Positions 8,746 to 16,633 of a stretch of DNA of 64,000 bases are shown here, piece after piece; the stretch's first letter is position 1; every line of letters begins with the position of its first letter. Position numbers and translations under genes: made by a program. The notes below the pieces were generated by a model. It had not been told where the DNA came from, did not search any database, and saw only the letters and a program-made list of their open reading frames with translations. The DNA is from Arthrobacter sp. 9AX (GTDB taxonomy: Bacteria; Actinomycetota; Actinomycetes; Actinomycetales; Micrococcaceae): positions 62,001 to 126,000 of the forward strand of contig NZ_LR733293.1 in NCBI RefSeq assembly GCF_902506095.1. The letters run 5' to 3'.

Positions 8746-8876
8746 CGCTCTCTCACTTAATGGCCCTTAACCGCCAACGCTCTCTCGCTTCCTTGAAGAA
8801 AGTGAGAGAGCGTTGCGGGAAAACCCACGTTAAGTGAGAGAGCGTTGCGGGAAAACCCGCGTTAAGTGAGAGAGCG
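8746..8876. repeat. 32-bp-periodic direct and inverted repeat array
   Basis: Three forward copies of AAGTGAGAGAGCG start at 8800, 8832 and 8864 (exact 32-bp period). The two full units (8800-8831, 8832-8863) differ at one base. Two inverted copies, CGCTCTCTCACTT (8746-8758) and CGCTCTCTCGCTT (8778-8790), are also 32 bp apart. Each forward unit contains GCGGG-AAAA-CCC(G/A)C, a small hairpin. The pair 8776-8790 / 8800-8814 can form a ~14-bp stem. The array lies between the divergent-side oxidoreductase start and the 3' end of the binding-protein gene. It may help end that transcript, but it looks like an intergenic repeat element. Confidence 0.85.
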
Positions 8877-8889
8877 TCCCGGGGCGGGG

Positions 8890-10605
8890 TTACTTCTTTT
8901 CCCAGCCGAGGGTGGTCCAGTCCGGAACCTGGGACAGGCTCTGGAACAGGGACGGTCCGTAATTGGCCAGCCCGGTGCGGACAAAGGAGATCTGGGGGCC
9001 GTTCATGACCACACCCATGGAGAAGTACTTCGCCATGTGCTCCTTCTCCACGTCCATGGCTGCCTTGTTGCGCTCGGCGTTGTCCGCAATGGACGTCAGC
9101 TCCGCGATCCTCTTGTCCAGTTCAGCATCGCCCAGGCCGTTTTCATTGGTCTTGGAGTCGTAGTACTGCTTGACGGCGGACGTGGCGTCAGGGCCAACCG
9201 TGTAGCCGGAGACGCTCATGTCGAAGTCGCGGCCGCCGATGACCTTGCCGAAGTCGGCGGAAGCACGCTGGTCGATACCGACGTCCATGCCGCCTGCCTG
9301 CAGCTGCTTCTGCAGGGTCTGGGTGAAGGCAAGGGTGGTGGGATCGTCGCCGAAGTTGCTGATCTTGAAGGCCGCGGGCTTGCCGTCCTTCTCCATGATG
9401 CCGTTCGCGTTCGCCGTGTATCCGGCGTCTGTGAGGACCTTCTTGGCGGCGTCCGGGCCGGTTTCCTTGACCGGGTAGTTGTCCTGGTAGTACTCGGAGA
9501 ACGGCAGGACCATCATGGACCCGGAGCTGGGCTCTTCCCAGTTCAGGCCGTTGAAGCGGACTTTTCGGAGCGCTTCGCGGTCCACCGCGGCGAAAATCGC
9601 CTTGCGGACTGCCACGTCGGTGATCTTCTGGGCATTGATGTTCATGCCACCGGCGAAGAGCCGCTGGCCGCGGCGGACCTCGGAGTCCTTGGTGCCCTCA
9701 AGCTGCTTGTAGAGGGCGATGGTGTTGGCGGACATGGCGTCGATTTCGCCGTTCTTGAACGCGGCGATCTGGGCGCTGGTCTCAAGCTGGCGGAATACCA
9801 CGTTCGCCAGGACCGGTTTGGTGCCCCACCATTTCTCGTTCGGCACCAGGCTCACGGTCTTGGCGGCCGCGTCATACTGGTCCACCTTGAACGGTCCCGC
9901 CATCCACTCCGGGTGCATCTCGCCAACGAAACCCTCATTGAAGATTTGCGGGCTGTTCACGGCCGGGTGGATGAGGCCAAAGTAGAGGTCTTCCAGCGGG
10001 TAGACGGGCTGGCTCAGCGTGGTGATGACTTCCTTGTCGCTGCTGCCCGCCTCCACGGACTCAACAAAGGCGTAGGACCCGGACGTGACGATGTCGTACC
10101 CGGGATCCGGGCTCTTCAGGATGTTCCAGGTGTTCTGGAAGGTCTTGACGTCAATGGGAGTGCCGTCATTGAAGGTGGCTTTGTCGTTGACCTTGACGGT
10201 GACGATCTGTTTGCCGTCCTTCACCTCGCTCTCCACAGACTCGCAGAAATCCTTGTTCGGCGTGGCCTTGCCTTCGAAGTCCACCTTCCAGCAGCCGCCG
10301 ATTCCGCCGCCGGAGACCGCCACAGGGTTGATGGGCGCCATCAGGGCCGAGTTGTCCGAGCTGTTGCCGTTGTTGGAGAACCCGTTGAAGTCCGGGCCGA
10401 TGCTGCCCAGCGGAAGGGTGACCTTCCCGCCCTGTTCAAGATCGGCTGCCGGCTTCTCGTTGATGCTGATGAGCTTGGACAGATCGCTTCCTGCCTCCTG
10501 GCCCTTGGCCGTTTCCGGTCCGGTGGCGCCGCCACCGCCGCAGGCAGTCAGGGTCAGAGCCGCGGCAATAGCCGCCACTCCGCCGATCTTGGTCAGATTC
10601 CTCAT
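8890..10605 (-). CDS. Peptide-type ABC substrate-binding lipoprotein
   Basis: A 571-residue family-5 (DppA/OppA-like) solute-binding protein, anchored outside the membrane. ATG 10605 follows AAGGGAAC and gives a proper lipoprotein signal: MRNLTKIGG, hydrophobic stretch, lipobox LTAC then GGGG (cysteine ~residue 22). Family features include DVKTFQNTWNILKSPDPG, PLEDLYFGLIHPAV and the central DVAVRKAIFAAVDREALRKV. It is the last gene of the permease-permease-ATPase operon, 61 bases after the ATPase gene. Oligopeptides, dipeptides or related solutes are all possible. A frame extending 30 codons upstream has no signal-peptide logic and was not used. Confidence 0.92.
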   Translation of the reverse strand: MRNLTKIGGVAAIAAALTLTACGGGGATGPETAKGQEAGSDLSKLISINEKPAADLEQGGKVTLPLGSIGPDFNGFSNNGNSSDNSALMAPINPVAVSGGGIGGCWKVDFEGKATPNKDFCESVESEVKDGKQIVTVKVNDKATFNDGTPIDVKTFQNTWNILKSPDPGYDIVTSGSYAFVESVEAGSSDKEVITTLSQPVYPLEDLYFGLIHPAVNSPQIFNEGFVGEMHPEWMAGPFKVDQYDAAAKTVSLVPNEKWWGTKPVLANVVFRQLETSAQIAAFKNGEIDAMSANTIALYKQLEGTKDSEVRRGQRLFAGGMNINAQKITDVAVRKAIFAAVDREALRKVRFNGLNWEEPSSGSMMVLPFSEYYQDNYPVKETGPDAAKKVLTDAGYTANANGIMEKDGKPAAFKISNFGDDPTTLAFTQTLQKQLQAGGMDVGIDQRASADFGKVIGGRDFDMSVSGYTVGPDATSAVKQYYDSKTNENGLGDAELDKRIAELTSIADNAERNKAAMDVEKEHMAKYFSMGVVMNGPQISFVRTGLANYGPSLFQSLSQVPDWTTLGWEKK

Positions 10606-10666
10606 GGTGTTCCCTTCGTTGTTGCGGGTGGTGATGCTGGTGACACTGGGGATGGATGGAACAAAT

Positions 10667-12904
10667 CTACGGGGCATGACGGTCCGCGGGGTCATGGACC
10701 ACCAGCATGTCCTCGTCCAGCTCCCCGTCGGGGAAGAAGCAGGCGAAGCCCTGGTCCAGGGCCGGCAGCGGACCGGCCGCCAGGGCCTGGGCGGCCGCGG
10801 AAGGCACTACCGGCTCCAGCGGGGGCTCCAGGGTGAGGCACTTTTCCTGTTTCGCAGCCGGCAGGGCGGCGAAAACGGGGCAGCGGGTGGCGAAGTTGCA
10901 GCCCTTGGGGGCATCCAGCGGGGAGGGAAGGTCGCCCCGGAGGATGATCCGCTCCCTGGTCCGCTCCAGGCGCGGGTCCGGCACCGGGATGGCCGAAAGC
11001 AGGGCGCGGGTGTAAGGGTGGCGCGGGTTGTCGAACACCCGGTCCACCTCGCCGATCTCCACGATCTTGCCCAGATACATCACGGCAACACGGTTGGAGA
11101 TGTGCCGCACCACAGAGAGGTCGTGCGCCACCAGGAGATAGCTGAGGCCCAGTTCGGCGCGGAGCTTGTCCAGGAGGTTGATCACGCCGGCCTGGACAGA
11201 GACATCCAGGGCGGAGACGGGCTCGTCGAGGACCACCAGCTTGGGATTCACCGCCAGTGCCCGGGCTATGCCAATGCGCTGCCGCTGTCCGCCGGAGAAC
11301 TGGTTGGGGAAGCGGTTAACGTGATCCGGCTGGAGTCCCACCAGCTTCATGAGCTCCATGATGCGCTTCTTGATGGCCTGCCGGTCCATGCCCGCGTTCT
11401 GGAGCGGTTCGGCAAGGACTTCATACACAGTGAAGCGGGGGTCCAGGGCGCCGGTGGGGTCCTGGAACACCATCTGCAGTTCGCGCCGCATGGCGCTCTT
11501 GGTCCGGGCATCGGCAGCCTGCTTGTTGCTGAGGCCGCCGATCACCACCTCGCCGTCCTGGTCCTTGTGGAACTCCATGATCTCGAGCAGTGTGGTGGTC
11601 TTCCCTGAGCCAGACTCGCCCACGATCGAGAAGCACTCCCCCTCGCGGATGTCGAAGCTGAGTCCGTCCACGGCTTTTACCGTGCCGATCCTCCGCTTCA
11701 GCAGGGCGCCCTTGGTCAGCGGGAAGTGTTTCCGCACGTCCTTCAGCTGCAGGACGGTGGTCCGGTCCTCCCGGGGGATGGCGTCAAAGCTGGACACGGG
11801 AACCGGCGGCGCCGAGAAGACATCGTGGACGTCAACATCGCCGCCGAGTGAGCCGGACTTGATGCAGGCGGCACGGTGCAGCGTGCTGCCGGCCACGGGC
11901 GCCAGCGCGGGTTCGCCGTCAAGGCAGGCCTCGGACGCCAGCGGGCAGCGCGGCGCGAAGGAGCAGCCGGCAGGGGTGTGGATCAGGTTGGGCGGGATGC
12001 CTTCGATGGGGACCAGCGAGGACTTCTCAGCGACGTCTACGCGAGGCACGGCGCCGAGCAGGCCCATGGTGTACGGCATCCGGGGGTTGTAGTAGATGTC
12101 TTCCACCGCCCCGGTTTCGACCGGCTTGCCGGCGTACATGACCATGATGTCGTCCGCCATGCCCGCCACCACGCCAAGATCGTGGGTGATCATCACGACG
12201 GCGGCGCCCGTTTCCTCCTGGGCGGCATGCAGTACCTCCAGCACCTGCGCCTGGATGGTGACGTCCAGTGCCGTCGTGGGCTCATCCGCGATCAAAACCC
12301 GGGGATTGTTCGCGATGGCGATGGCGATCATGACGCGTTGGCGCATGCCGCCGGAGAACTCGTGCGGGAAGGCTTTCAGCCTGTCCTTGGGGCTGGGGAT
12401 GCCCACCATGGCCAGAAGTTCGACGGCGCGGGCTTCTTTGGCCTGCTTGCTCATGCCGTGGTTGTGGATGGCGAGTGCTTCCACGATTTGGGTGCCGACG
12501 GTGTAGACGGGTGTCAGCGAGGAGAGCGGGTCCTGGAACACCATGGACAGCTCGTTGCCGCGGTAGGCGCACATCGCTTTGTCGCTGAGGCCCAGCAGCT
12601 CCTTGCCGTGGAGCCGGACCGAGCCGGAGATCTCCGCAGTGGCGGGCAACAGCCCCATGATCGCCAGGGAGGTCACGGACTTGCCCGAACCGGATTCACC
12701 CACGATGCCGAGCGTTTTGCCGGGCAGGAGGTCAAAATCGACGCCCCGGACGGCGTGCACCACGCCGTTTTCGGTGTTGAAGCTGACGTTGAGGTCCCGG
12801 ACGGACAGGACGGCGCCGGTGGGACCGTGGAGCCCGGCAACGTGCAGGCGCTCCACTGCTGACTGGGGTTGCCCGGCCGGACCGGCGGCGATTTCGCTGC
12901 TCAT
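10667..12904 (-). CDS. Fused double ABC ATPase, peptide type
   Basis: A 745-residue protein with two complete ABC cassettes, replacing the separate DppD and DppF ATPases. Cassette 1 (~residues 30-290): Walker A GESGSGKSVTSL, signature FSGGMRQRV, Walker B VLIADEPTTALD. Cassette 2 (~385-640): GESGSGKTTTLL, FSGGQRQRIGIARAL, VVLDEPVSALD. Each is followed by the peptide-transporter C-terminal cysteine region (GCSFAPRCPLASEACL; GCNFATRCPVFAAL). Its start overlaps the upstream permease stop by 4 bases (ATGA), indicating translational coupling. Confidence 0.95.
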   Translation of the reverse strand: MSSEIAAGPAGQPQSAVERLHVAGLHGPTGAVLSVRDLNVSFNTENGVVHAVRGVDFDLLPGKTLGIVGESGSGKSVTSLAIMGLLPATAEISGSVRLHGKELLGLSDKAMCAYRGNELSMVFQDPLSSLTPVYTVGTQIVEALAIHNHGMSKQAKEARAVELLAMVGIPSPKDRLKAFPHEFSGGMRQRVMIAIAIANNPRVLIADEPTTALDVTIQAQVLEVLHAAQEETGAAVVMITHDLGVVAGMADDIMVMYAGKPVETGAVEDIYYNPRMPYTMGLLGAVPRVDVAEKSSLVPIEGIPPNLIHTPAGCSFAPRCPLASEACLDGEPALAPVAGSTLHRAACIKSGSLGGDVDVHDVFSAPPVPVSSFDAIPREDRTTVLQLKDVRKHFPLTKGALLKRRIGTVKAVDGLSFDIREGECFSIVGESGSGKTTTLLEIMEFHKDQDGEVVIGGLSNKQAADARTKSAMRRELQMVFQDPTGALDPRFTVYEVLAEPLQNAGMDRQAIKKRIMELMKLVGLQPDHVNRFPNQFSGGQRQRIGIARALAVNPKLVVLDEPVSALDVSVQAGVINLLDKLRAELGLSYLLVAHDLSVVRHISNRVAVMYLGKIVEIGEVDRVFDNPRHPYTRALLSAIPVPDPRLERTRERIILRGDLPSPLDAPKGCNFATRCPVFAALPAAKQEKCLTLEPPLEPVVPSAAAQALAAGPLPALDQGFACFFPDGELDEDMLVVHDPADRHAP

Positions 12905-13890
12905 GGGGCGTTCCTCTCCGCGCGGTTTTTCAGTGCTTTGCGCTTCCGTGCGGTGCCGCTGGAGCTGGAGCTGGGATCAAAGGCATCCCGCAGTCCGTCG
13001 TTCATCATGGCGAGTGAGCCGGTGAGGAGGAACATCACGGTGAGCGGGACCCAGAACATCCACGGGAAGGTCTGCACCTGTGAGGTGGCTCCGCCGATGA
13101 GGACACCCAGGCTGACGTCCGGGACCTTGATGCCGATGCCGATGAAGGAGAAGGCCACCTCGGCAAGGATGGCGCCGGTGACGCCGCGGGTGACGTCCAG
13201 GACCAGCAATGAGCCGATGTTGGGGACCAGGTGGCGCCAGACGATGCGGCGCGGCGGGACGCCCATGTACTGGGCAGCCTTGACGTAGTCGCGCTGCATG
13301 AGGGACATCGAGAGGGATCGGATCAGGCGGGCGGTGCCCATCCAGCTGAAGACCAGCAGCACGATGATCAGCAGCAGCCAGGAGGGCAAATCCCTTTTAA
13401 GGCCCGCGCCTCCGCCGCTGGTGGCCACGGCCACCACCAGCAGGGCTGGCATCATGATGAGCGCCTCCAGGACGAAGAGCATTACCTTGTCCACCTTGCC
13501 GCCGAAGTAGGCCATGGTGCACCCGTAGACGGCGGCGATCAGGACGGATACCAGCCCCACCACCAGGCCGATCAGGATGGAGATCCTGGTGCCTTCGACA
13601 GTCATGGCATAGAGGTCGATGCCTGCCTGGGAGGTGCCGAGATAGTGCTCGGCCGATGGCGGCATGCCGATGTTGAAGGGGTCGATCGTTTCCTTGTCCC
13701 ACTGGGTGAGGTAGCCGCCGACGAACGAAAAAATCGTCAGGGCGAGGAAGATGACCAGGCCCGCCACCGCCGTCCTGTTGCGCAGGAAGCGGCGGAAGAT
13801 GATGGTGTTCTTGCCGATGATGACATCGGCATTTTCCAGGTGTGCGTCCTGGGCGACGGCTGCCGGATCCACGGCATTGAGGTTGGTCAT
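12901..13890 (-). CDS. Peptide-type ABC permease (DppC-like)
   Basis: A 329-residue inner-membrane permease. An N-terminal cytoplasmic segment precedes TM1 (TAVAGLVIFLALTIFSFVGG). The periplasmic loop carries the family phrase AEHYLGTSQAGIDLY, and the cytoplasmic EAA-type loop reads KAAQYMGVPPRRIVWRHLVPN. Five to six membrane segments are visible, as in DppC. It starts 2 bases after the upstream permease gene ends and overlaps the ATPase gene by 4 bases, so the three are read as one unit. Confidence 0.93.
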   Translation of the reverse strand: MTNLNAVDPAAVAQDAHLENADVIIGKNTIIFRRFLRNRTAVAGLVIFLALTIFSFVGGYLTQWDKETIDPFNIGMPPSAEHYLGTSQAGIDLYAMTVEGTRISILIGLVVGLVSVLIAAVYGCTMAYFGGKVDKVMLFVLEALIMMPALLVVAVATSGGGAGLKRDLPSWLLLIIVLLVFSWMGTARLIRSLSMSLMQRDYVKAAQYMGVPPRRIVWRHLVPNIGSLLVLDVTRGVTGAILAEVAFSFIGIGIKVPDVSLGVLIGGATSQVQTFPWMFWVPLTVMFLLTGSLAMMNDGLRDAFDPSSSSSGTARKRKALKNRAERNAP

Positions 13891-13892
13891 GG

Positions 13893-14876
13893 CTACTGCA
13901 CCCGCACTCTCGGGTCTACAAGCGTGGTGGCGAAGTCCGCCAGGATGGCCCCCAGGGCGAAGATGACCGAACCATAGGCCAGCGTGGCCGTGGCGGCGTT
14001 GACGTCCTGGAGCGAGATGGCGTCAATGCTCCAGGAACCCACTCCGGGCCAGGCGAAGATCTTCTCCGCGAAGAACCCGCCGGCGAAAATGGCGGGGATG
14101 GTGAAGGCGATGCTCTGGGCCACGGGGATGAACGAAACCCGCAGCGCGTGCCGGGAGATGGCCTGGTTGCGGGTGAGGCCCTTGGCCCGGGCGGTCCGGA
14201 CAAAGTCGGCGTTGACGTTGTCCAGGAGATACTGGCGCTGGGCGATCTGGTAGGAGCCCCAGCCGACCAGGGTGATGGCGATGGTGGGGACGGCGTAGTG
14301 CGCCAGCATGTCAACGAACTGCGCCCATCCCGGGGCCGTTCCAGGCGTGGAGATGCCGGTGACGAAGAAGATGCGCTCCCCCACCGTTTCATTGACGCTG
14401 ATGGCACCCAGCTGCACCAGGAAGTAGGCGATGGGTGCGGGCACGATGTAGGCAAGGTAGCTGTAGGACGTGATGACGCGGTCCTGGAACTTGTACTGCC
14501 GTGCCGCGGAGTAGACCCCGAGCGCCACGCCGATGACCAGTGTCAGGATGATGGAGGCCAGGAAGAGGCGGGTGGAGATCCACACTCGGTCGCCGAACTC
14601 GGCGTTGATAAAGGCGCCGTTGGGGCTGCGCCCCCAGTCCCAGCGGGTAACGATGGCCGTCAGCCATTCCACGTAGCGCTCCCACGGGCTGAGGTCCGGG
14701 TCCAGGCCTTTGAGGCGCATGGAACTGGCCACCTGTTCGGGCGTGGGCCGGGGAATGCGTTCCTGTTCGAGCAGGGCCGGCTTCAGCGAACTGACCGCCA
14801 GGAAGTATCCCGCCGAGGTGGTCAGGAAGATCATAAATACGTACGTGATGCCACGCTTTGCGAGGTACCTGAGCAT
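13893..14876 (-). CDS. Peptide-type ABC permease (DppB-like)
   Basis: A 327-residue permease, first gene of the operon. It has the DppB N-terminus (MLRYLAKRGITYVFMIFLTT), a large extracytoplasmic loop (residues ~35-105, with DWGRSPNGAFINAEFG), then membrane segments and the coupling loop RTARAKGLTRNQAISRHALR. It pairs with the DppC-like protein as a heterodimer. The 352-base gap upstream holds the operon's control region with a strong 10-bp hairpin. There is no close SD; AGG sits 4-6 bases before the ATG. Confidence 0.93.
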   Translation of the reverse strand: MLRYLAKRGITYVFMIFLTTSAGYFLAVSSLKPALLEQERIPRPTPEQVASSMRLKGLDPDLSPWERYVEWLTAIVTRWDWGRSPNGAFINAEFGDRVWISTRLFLASIILTLVIGVALGVYSAARQYKFQDRVITSYSYLAYIVPAPIAYFLVQLGAISVNETVGERIFFVTGISTPGTAPGWAQFVDMLAHYAVPTIAITLVGWGSYQIAQRQYLLDNVNADFVRTARAKGLTRNQAISRHALRVSFIPVAQSIAFTIPAIFAGGFFAEKIFAWPGVGSWSIDAISLQDVNAATATLAYGSVIFALGAILADFATTLVDPRVRVQ

Positions 14877-15228
14877 GGGCCTAGTTCTGTTTCGCCGCCC
14901 GCAGTTGGAGGCCAGGGAGCCATGGAGTCCGCAGGTGGGTTACGGTGTCGGGCAAATCAACGATCACGTGCTGGATCCTTCCGTTTCCCCGGGTGGGCGG
15001 GGGTTGTGCCGCCTGACCGGGTCCTTTGCCAGCGGGTAGCTGGCAACCCGCTGGCTTTAGGGCCAGTCCTGTGGACTATGTTGCGGGTCACATTCGAAGA
15101 GGAAACTATCACAAGCGGCCCGCGAAAATACGGGCGGATGCACGCAAACCTACCGGCCCGTATCAGATTGTTATGAATAATTTTGTGAACTTGATGTGAC
15201 TGGACGCACCGGCAGGGACGGGCGTAAT
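14877..15228. other. Gene-free control region of the peptide ABC operon
   Basis: 352 bases without a convincing gene. It contains the perfect inverted repeat at 15028-15055 and an AT-rich patch at 15166-15190 that on the minus strand reads TTCACAAAATTATTCATAAC, a candidate promoter for the operon about 290-310 bases upstream of the first start codon. The rest is ordinary GC-rich sequence. The 3' end of the TetR gene bounds it on the right. Confidence 0.5.
15028..15055. promoter_or_regulatory. 10-bp perfect inverted repeat upstream of peptide ABC operon
   Basis: GCCAGCGGGT (15028-15037) and ACCCGCTGGC (15046-15055) around an 8-base loop AGCTGGCA, about 150 bases before the first permease gene. 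No T-tract follows in either direction, so it is not a standard terminator; an operator or 5'-leader hairpin is more likely. Confidence 0.5.
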
Positions 15229-15846
15229 CTACGCGCCGCTGACAACCCGTGTGACAAGATCACGCCAGGTTGCACCCAGGCGCCCGGCGCTTACGCCGTG
15301 CACCTGGAGGAGGTTGAGGAGGCGGTCCGGGGCGAGGGTGGCGGCCAGGGAACGTGCCATCAGCCAGGGGTCCGCGTCGAACCCCTCCTCGCGCAGGAGC
15401 ACCTCGATGTGGCGATGCCACAGGGCCGCGGCCGGCGGCTGGGACCGGCCGTGAGTGGCGTCTTCCGCCGCCAGCGCCAACTCGCCAAACTCGATGATGT
15501 AGGCGATGCGTTCCTCACCGAACGCGATGAGTCGCTCCAGGCCCGGAGCGCCCGGCCCCAGCGGCGGGGGTCCGAACATAAAGCGCTCCTGGAACGCCGC
15601 CTCGGAGTCGCTCAGCAGGGTCAGCATGAGGCCGGCCCGGCTGCCAAAACGGCGGAAGACAGTGCCTTTGCCCACTCCCGCCTGCTCGGCGAGCCGGTCC
15701 ATGGTGAGCCCCGCCGCGCCGCATTCGCCAATCAGTTCGCGGGCCGCGCTGAGCAGCCGCTCCCGGTTCCGGGCGGCGTCGCTGCGTTCCGCGGCGTCCC
15801 TTAACGGAAGTGGCGGCCGCATTGAGATGGAGCTCACACTGCACAT
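15229..15846 (-). CDS. TetR-family repressor of the flavin reductase gene
   Basis: A 205-residue TetR regulator. The HTH spans residues ~25-72: NRERLLSAARELIGECGAAG, then LTMDRLAEQAGVGKGTVFRRFGSRAGL. The C-terminal domain resembles repressors that sit beside oxidoreductases. It diverges from the NADPH-dependent FMN reductase gene, and the 121-bp gap holds a 20-bp palindrome of the TetR type, so control of that gene and itself is likely. Start 15846 has only GGGG as SD; an internal ATG at 15822 is an alternative. Confidence 0.88.
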   Translation of the reverse strand: MCSVSSISMRPPLPLRDAAERSDAARNRERLLSAARELIGECGAAGLTMDRLAEQAGVGKGTVFRRFGSRAGLMLTLLSDSEAAFQERFMFGPPPLGPGAPGLERLIAFGEERIAYIIEFGELALAAEDATHGRSQPPAAALWHRHIEVLLREEGFDADPWLMARSLAATLAPDRLLNLLQVHGVSAGRLGATWRDLVTRVVSGA

Positions 15847-15864
15847 TCTAGACCCCGGGAATAG

Positions 15865-15884
15865 AAACGGACCATAGTCCGTTT
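15865..15884. promoter_or_regulatory. TetR operator, 20-bp palindrome
   Basis: AAACGGAC-CATA-GTCCGTTT: perfect 8-bp arms about a 4-base centre, midway between the divergent TetR and flavin reductase genes. Size and symmetry fit a TetR dimer site. That this TetR protein binds it is inferred from position. Confidence 0.75.
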
Positions 15885-15967
15885 AGATCGGGTGAAGGCA
15901 CCAACAAGCCTCCGTACTTCCCCCGGCCGGCGGTCCCCCACCCGCCGACCCAACCCCAGGAGTCCAC

Positions 15968-16525
15968 ATGACCAAGAGCACCGTACTCACCCTCGTCGGC
16001 AGCCTGCGCGCCGAGTCCACCAACCAGAAGCTGGCCGAGGCGATCCAGCTGAACGCGCCGGAGCAGGTGGAGGTAGTTATCCACGAAAGCCTCGGCGACA
16101 TCCCCTTCTACAACGAGGACATCGACGTCGAAGGCCAGGTGCCCACCGCCGCTGCTGCCCTGCGCGCCGCAGCCAATGACGCGGACACCCTCCTGCTGGT
16201 GACCCCCGAACACAACGGCACCGTTCCGGCCGCACTCAAGAACGCCATCGACTGGCTGTCCCGCCCCTTCGGCGCCGGCGCCCTCGCAGGCAAGCCCACC
16301 GCCGTCGTCGGTACAGCCTTCGGCCAGTACGGCGGAGTCTGGGCCCAGGATGAGGCTCGCAAGGCGGCAGGAATCGCCGGCGCCCAGATCCTTGAGGACG
16401 TCAAGCTCGCCGTTCCGGGCTCCATGGTGCGCTTCGCCGAACTGCACCCGAAGGATGACGCAGAGGTCGTGGAGCAGATCAAGGGTGTGTTCGACGCCCT
16501 CGCGGCCGTCCAGCCGGCCGCCTAG
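15968..16525 (+). CDS. NADPH-dependent FMN reductase-like flavoprotein
   Basis: A 185-residue flavodoxin-like oxidoreductase. The FMN phosphate loop is LVGSLRAESTNQKLAEAI near the N-terminus. The second signature TPEHNGTVPAALKNAIDWLS (~80-99) and the GTAFGQYGGVWAQDE loop match azo/quinone/FMN reductases of the SsuE/YieF kind. The product is cytoplasmic and may handle quinones, nitro compounds or chromate; the physiological substrate is not readable. It diverges from a TetR gene with a shared palindrome, so induction by a toxic or redox-active ligand is likely. A strong intrinsic terminator follows. Confidence 0.9.
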   Translation: MTKSTVLTLVGSLRAESTNQKLAEAIQLNAPEQVEVVIHESLGDIPFYNEDIDVEGQVPTAAAALRAAANDADTLLLVTPEHNGTVPAALKNAIDWLSRPFGAGALAGKPTAVVGTAFGQYGGVWAQDEARKAAGIAGAQILEDVKLAVPGSMVRFAELHPKDDAEVVEQIKGVFDALAAVQPAA

Positions 16526-16538
16526 GCAACCTTCCCGA

Positions 16539-16572
16539 GTGCCCGGCGCGGATCTGCGCGCCGGGCACTTTT
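16539..16572 (+). terminator. Intrinsic terminator after flavin reductase gene
   Basis: GTGCCCGGCGCG (16539-16550) pairs perfectly with CGCGCCGGGCAC (16557-16568) around a 6-base loop, followed by TTTT. Starts 13 bases after the stop codon. Confidence 0.88.
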
Positions 16573-16621
16573 GTGTCTCATCCGGCGGCCCTGCCCTCTG
16601 GCTGCCGCACCGGATCGTTGC

Positions 16622-16627
16622 TAGCGT
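16622..16627 (+). promoter_or_regulatory. Putative leaderless -10 (PrimPol gene)
   Basis: TAGCGT, then GACGCC and ATG 16634. No SD is present. Confidence 0.42.
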
Positions 16628-16633
16628 GACGCC

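Noticed and set aside
8746..8876. CRISPR array
   Set aside because: The 32-bp units follow one another with no unique spacers, occur in both orientations, and no cas genes are near.
10606..10695. Extended start of the peptide-binding protein
   Set aside because: It would bury the lipoprotein signal 30 residues inside the protein and overlap the ATPase gene; ATG 10605 has a good SD.
8866..10836. Very long open frame (656 codons) antisense to the peptide-binding protein gene
   Set aside because: A codon-bias shadow of the real gene on the other strand; no domain, signal or SD. The same holds for long antisense frames at 144-1229, 21865-22845, 24397-25602, 40588-41592 and 62071-63150.
14877..15228. 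A small gene in the largest intergenic gap
   Set aside because: Short frames there lack an SD, coding-like third-position GC or recognisable sequence.
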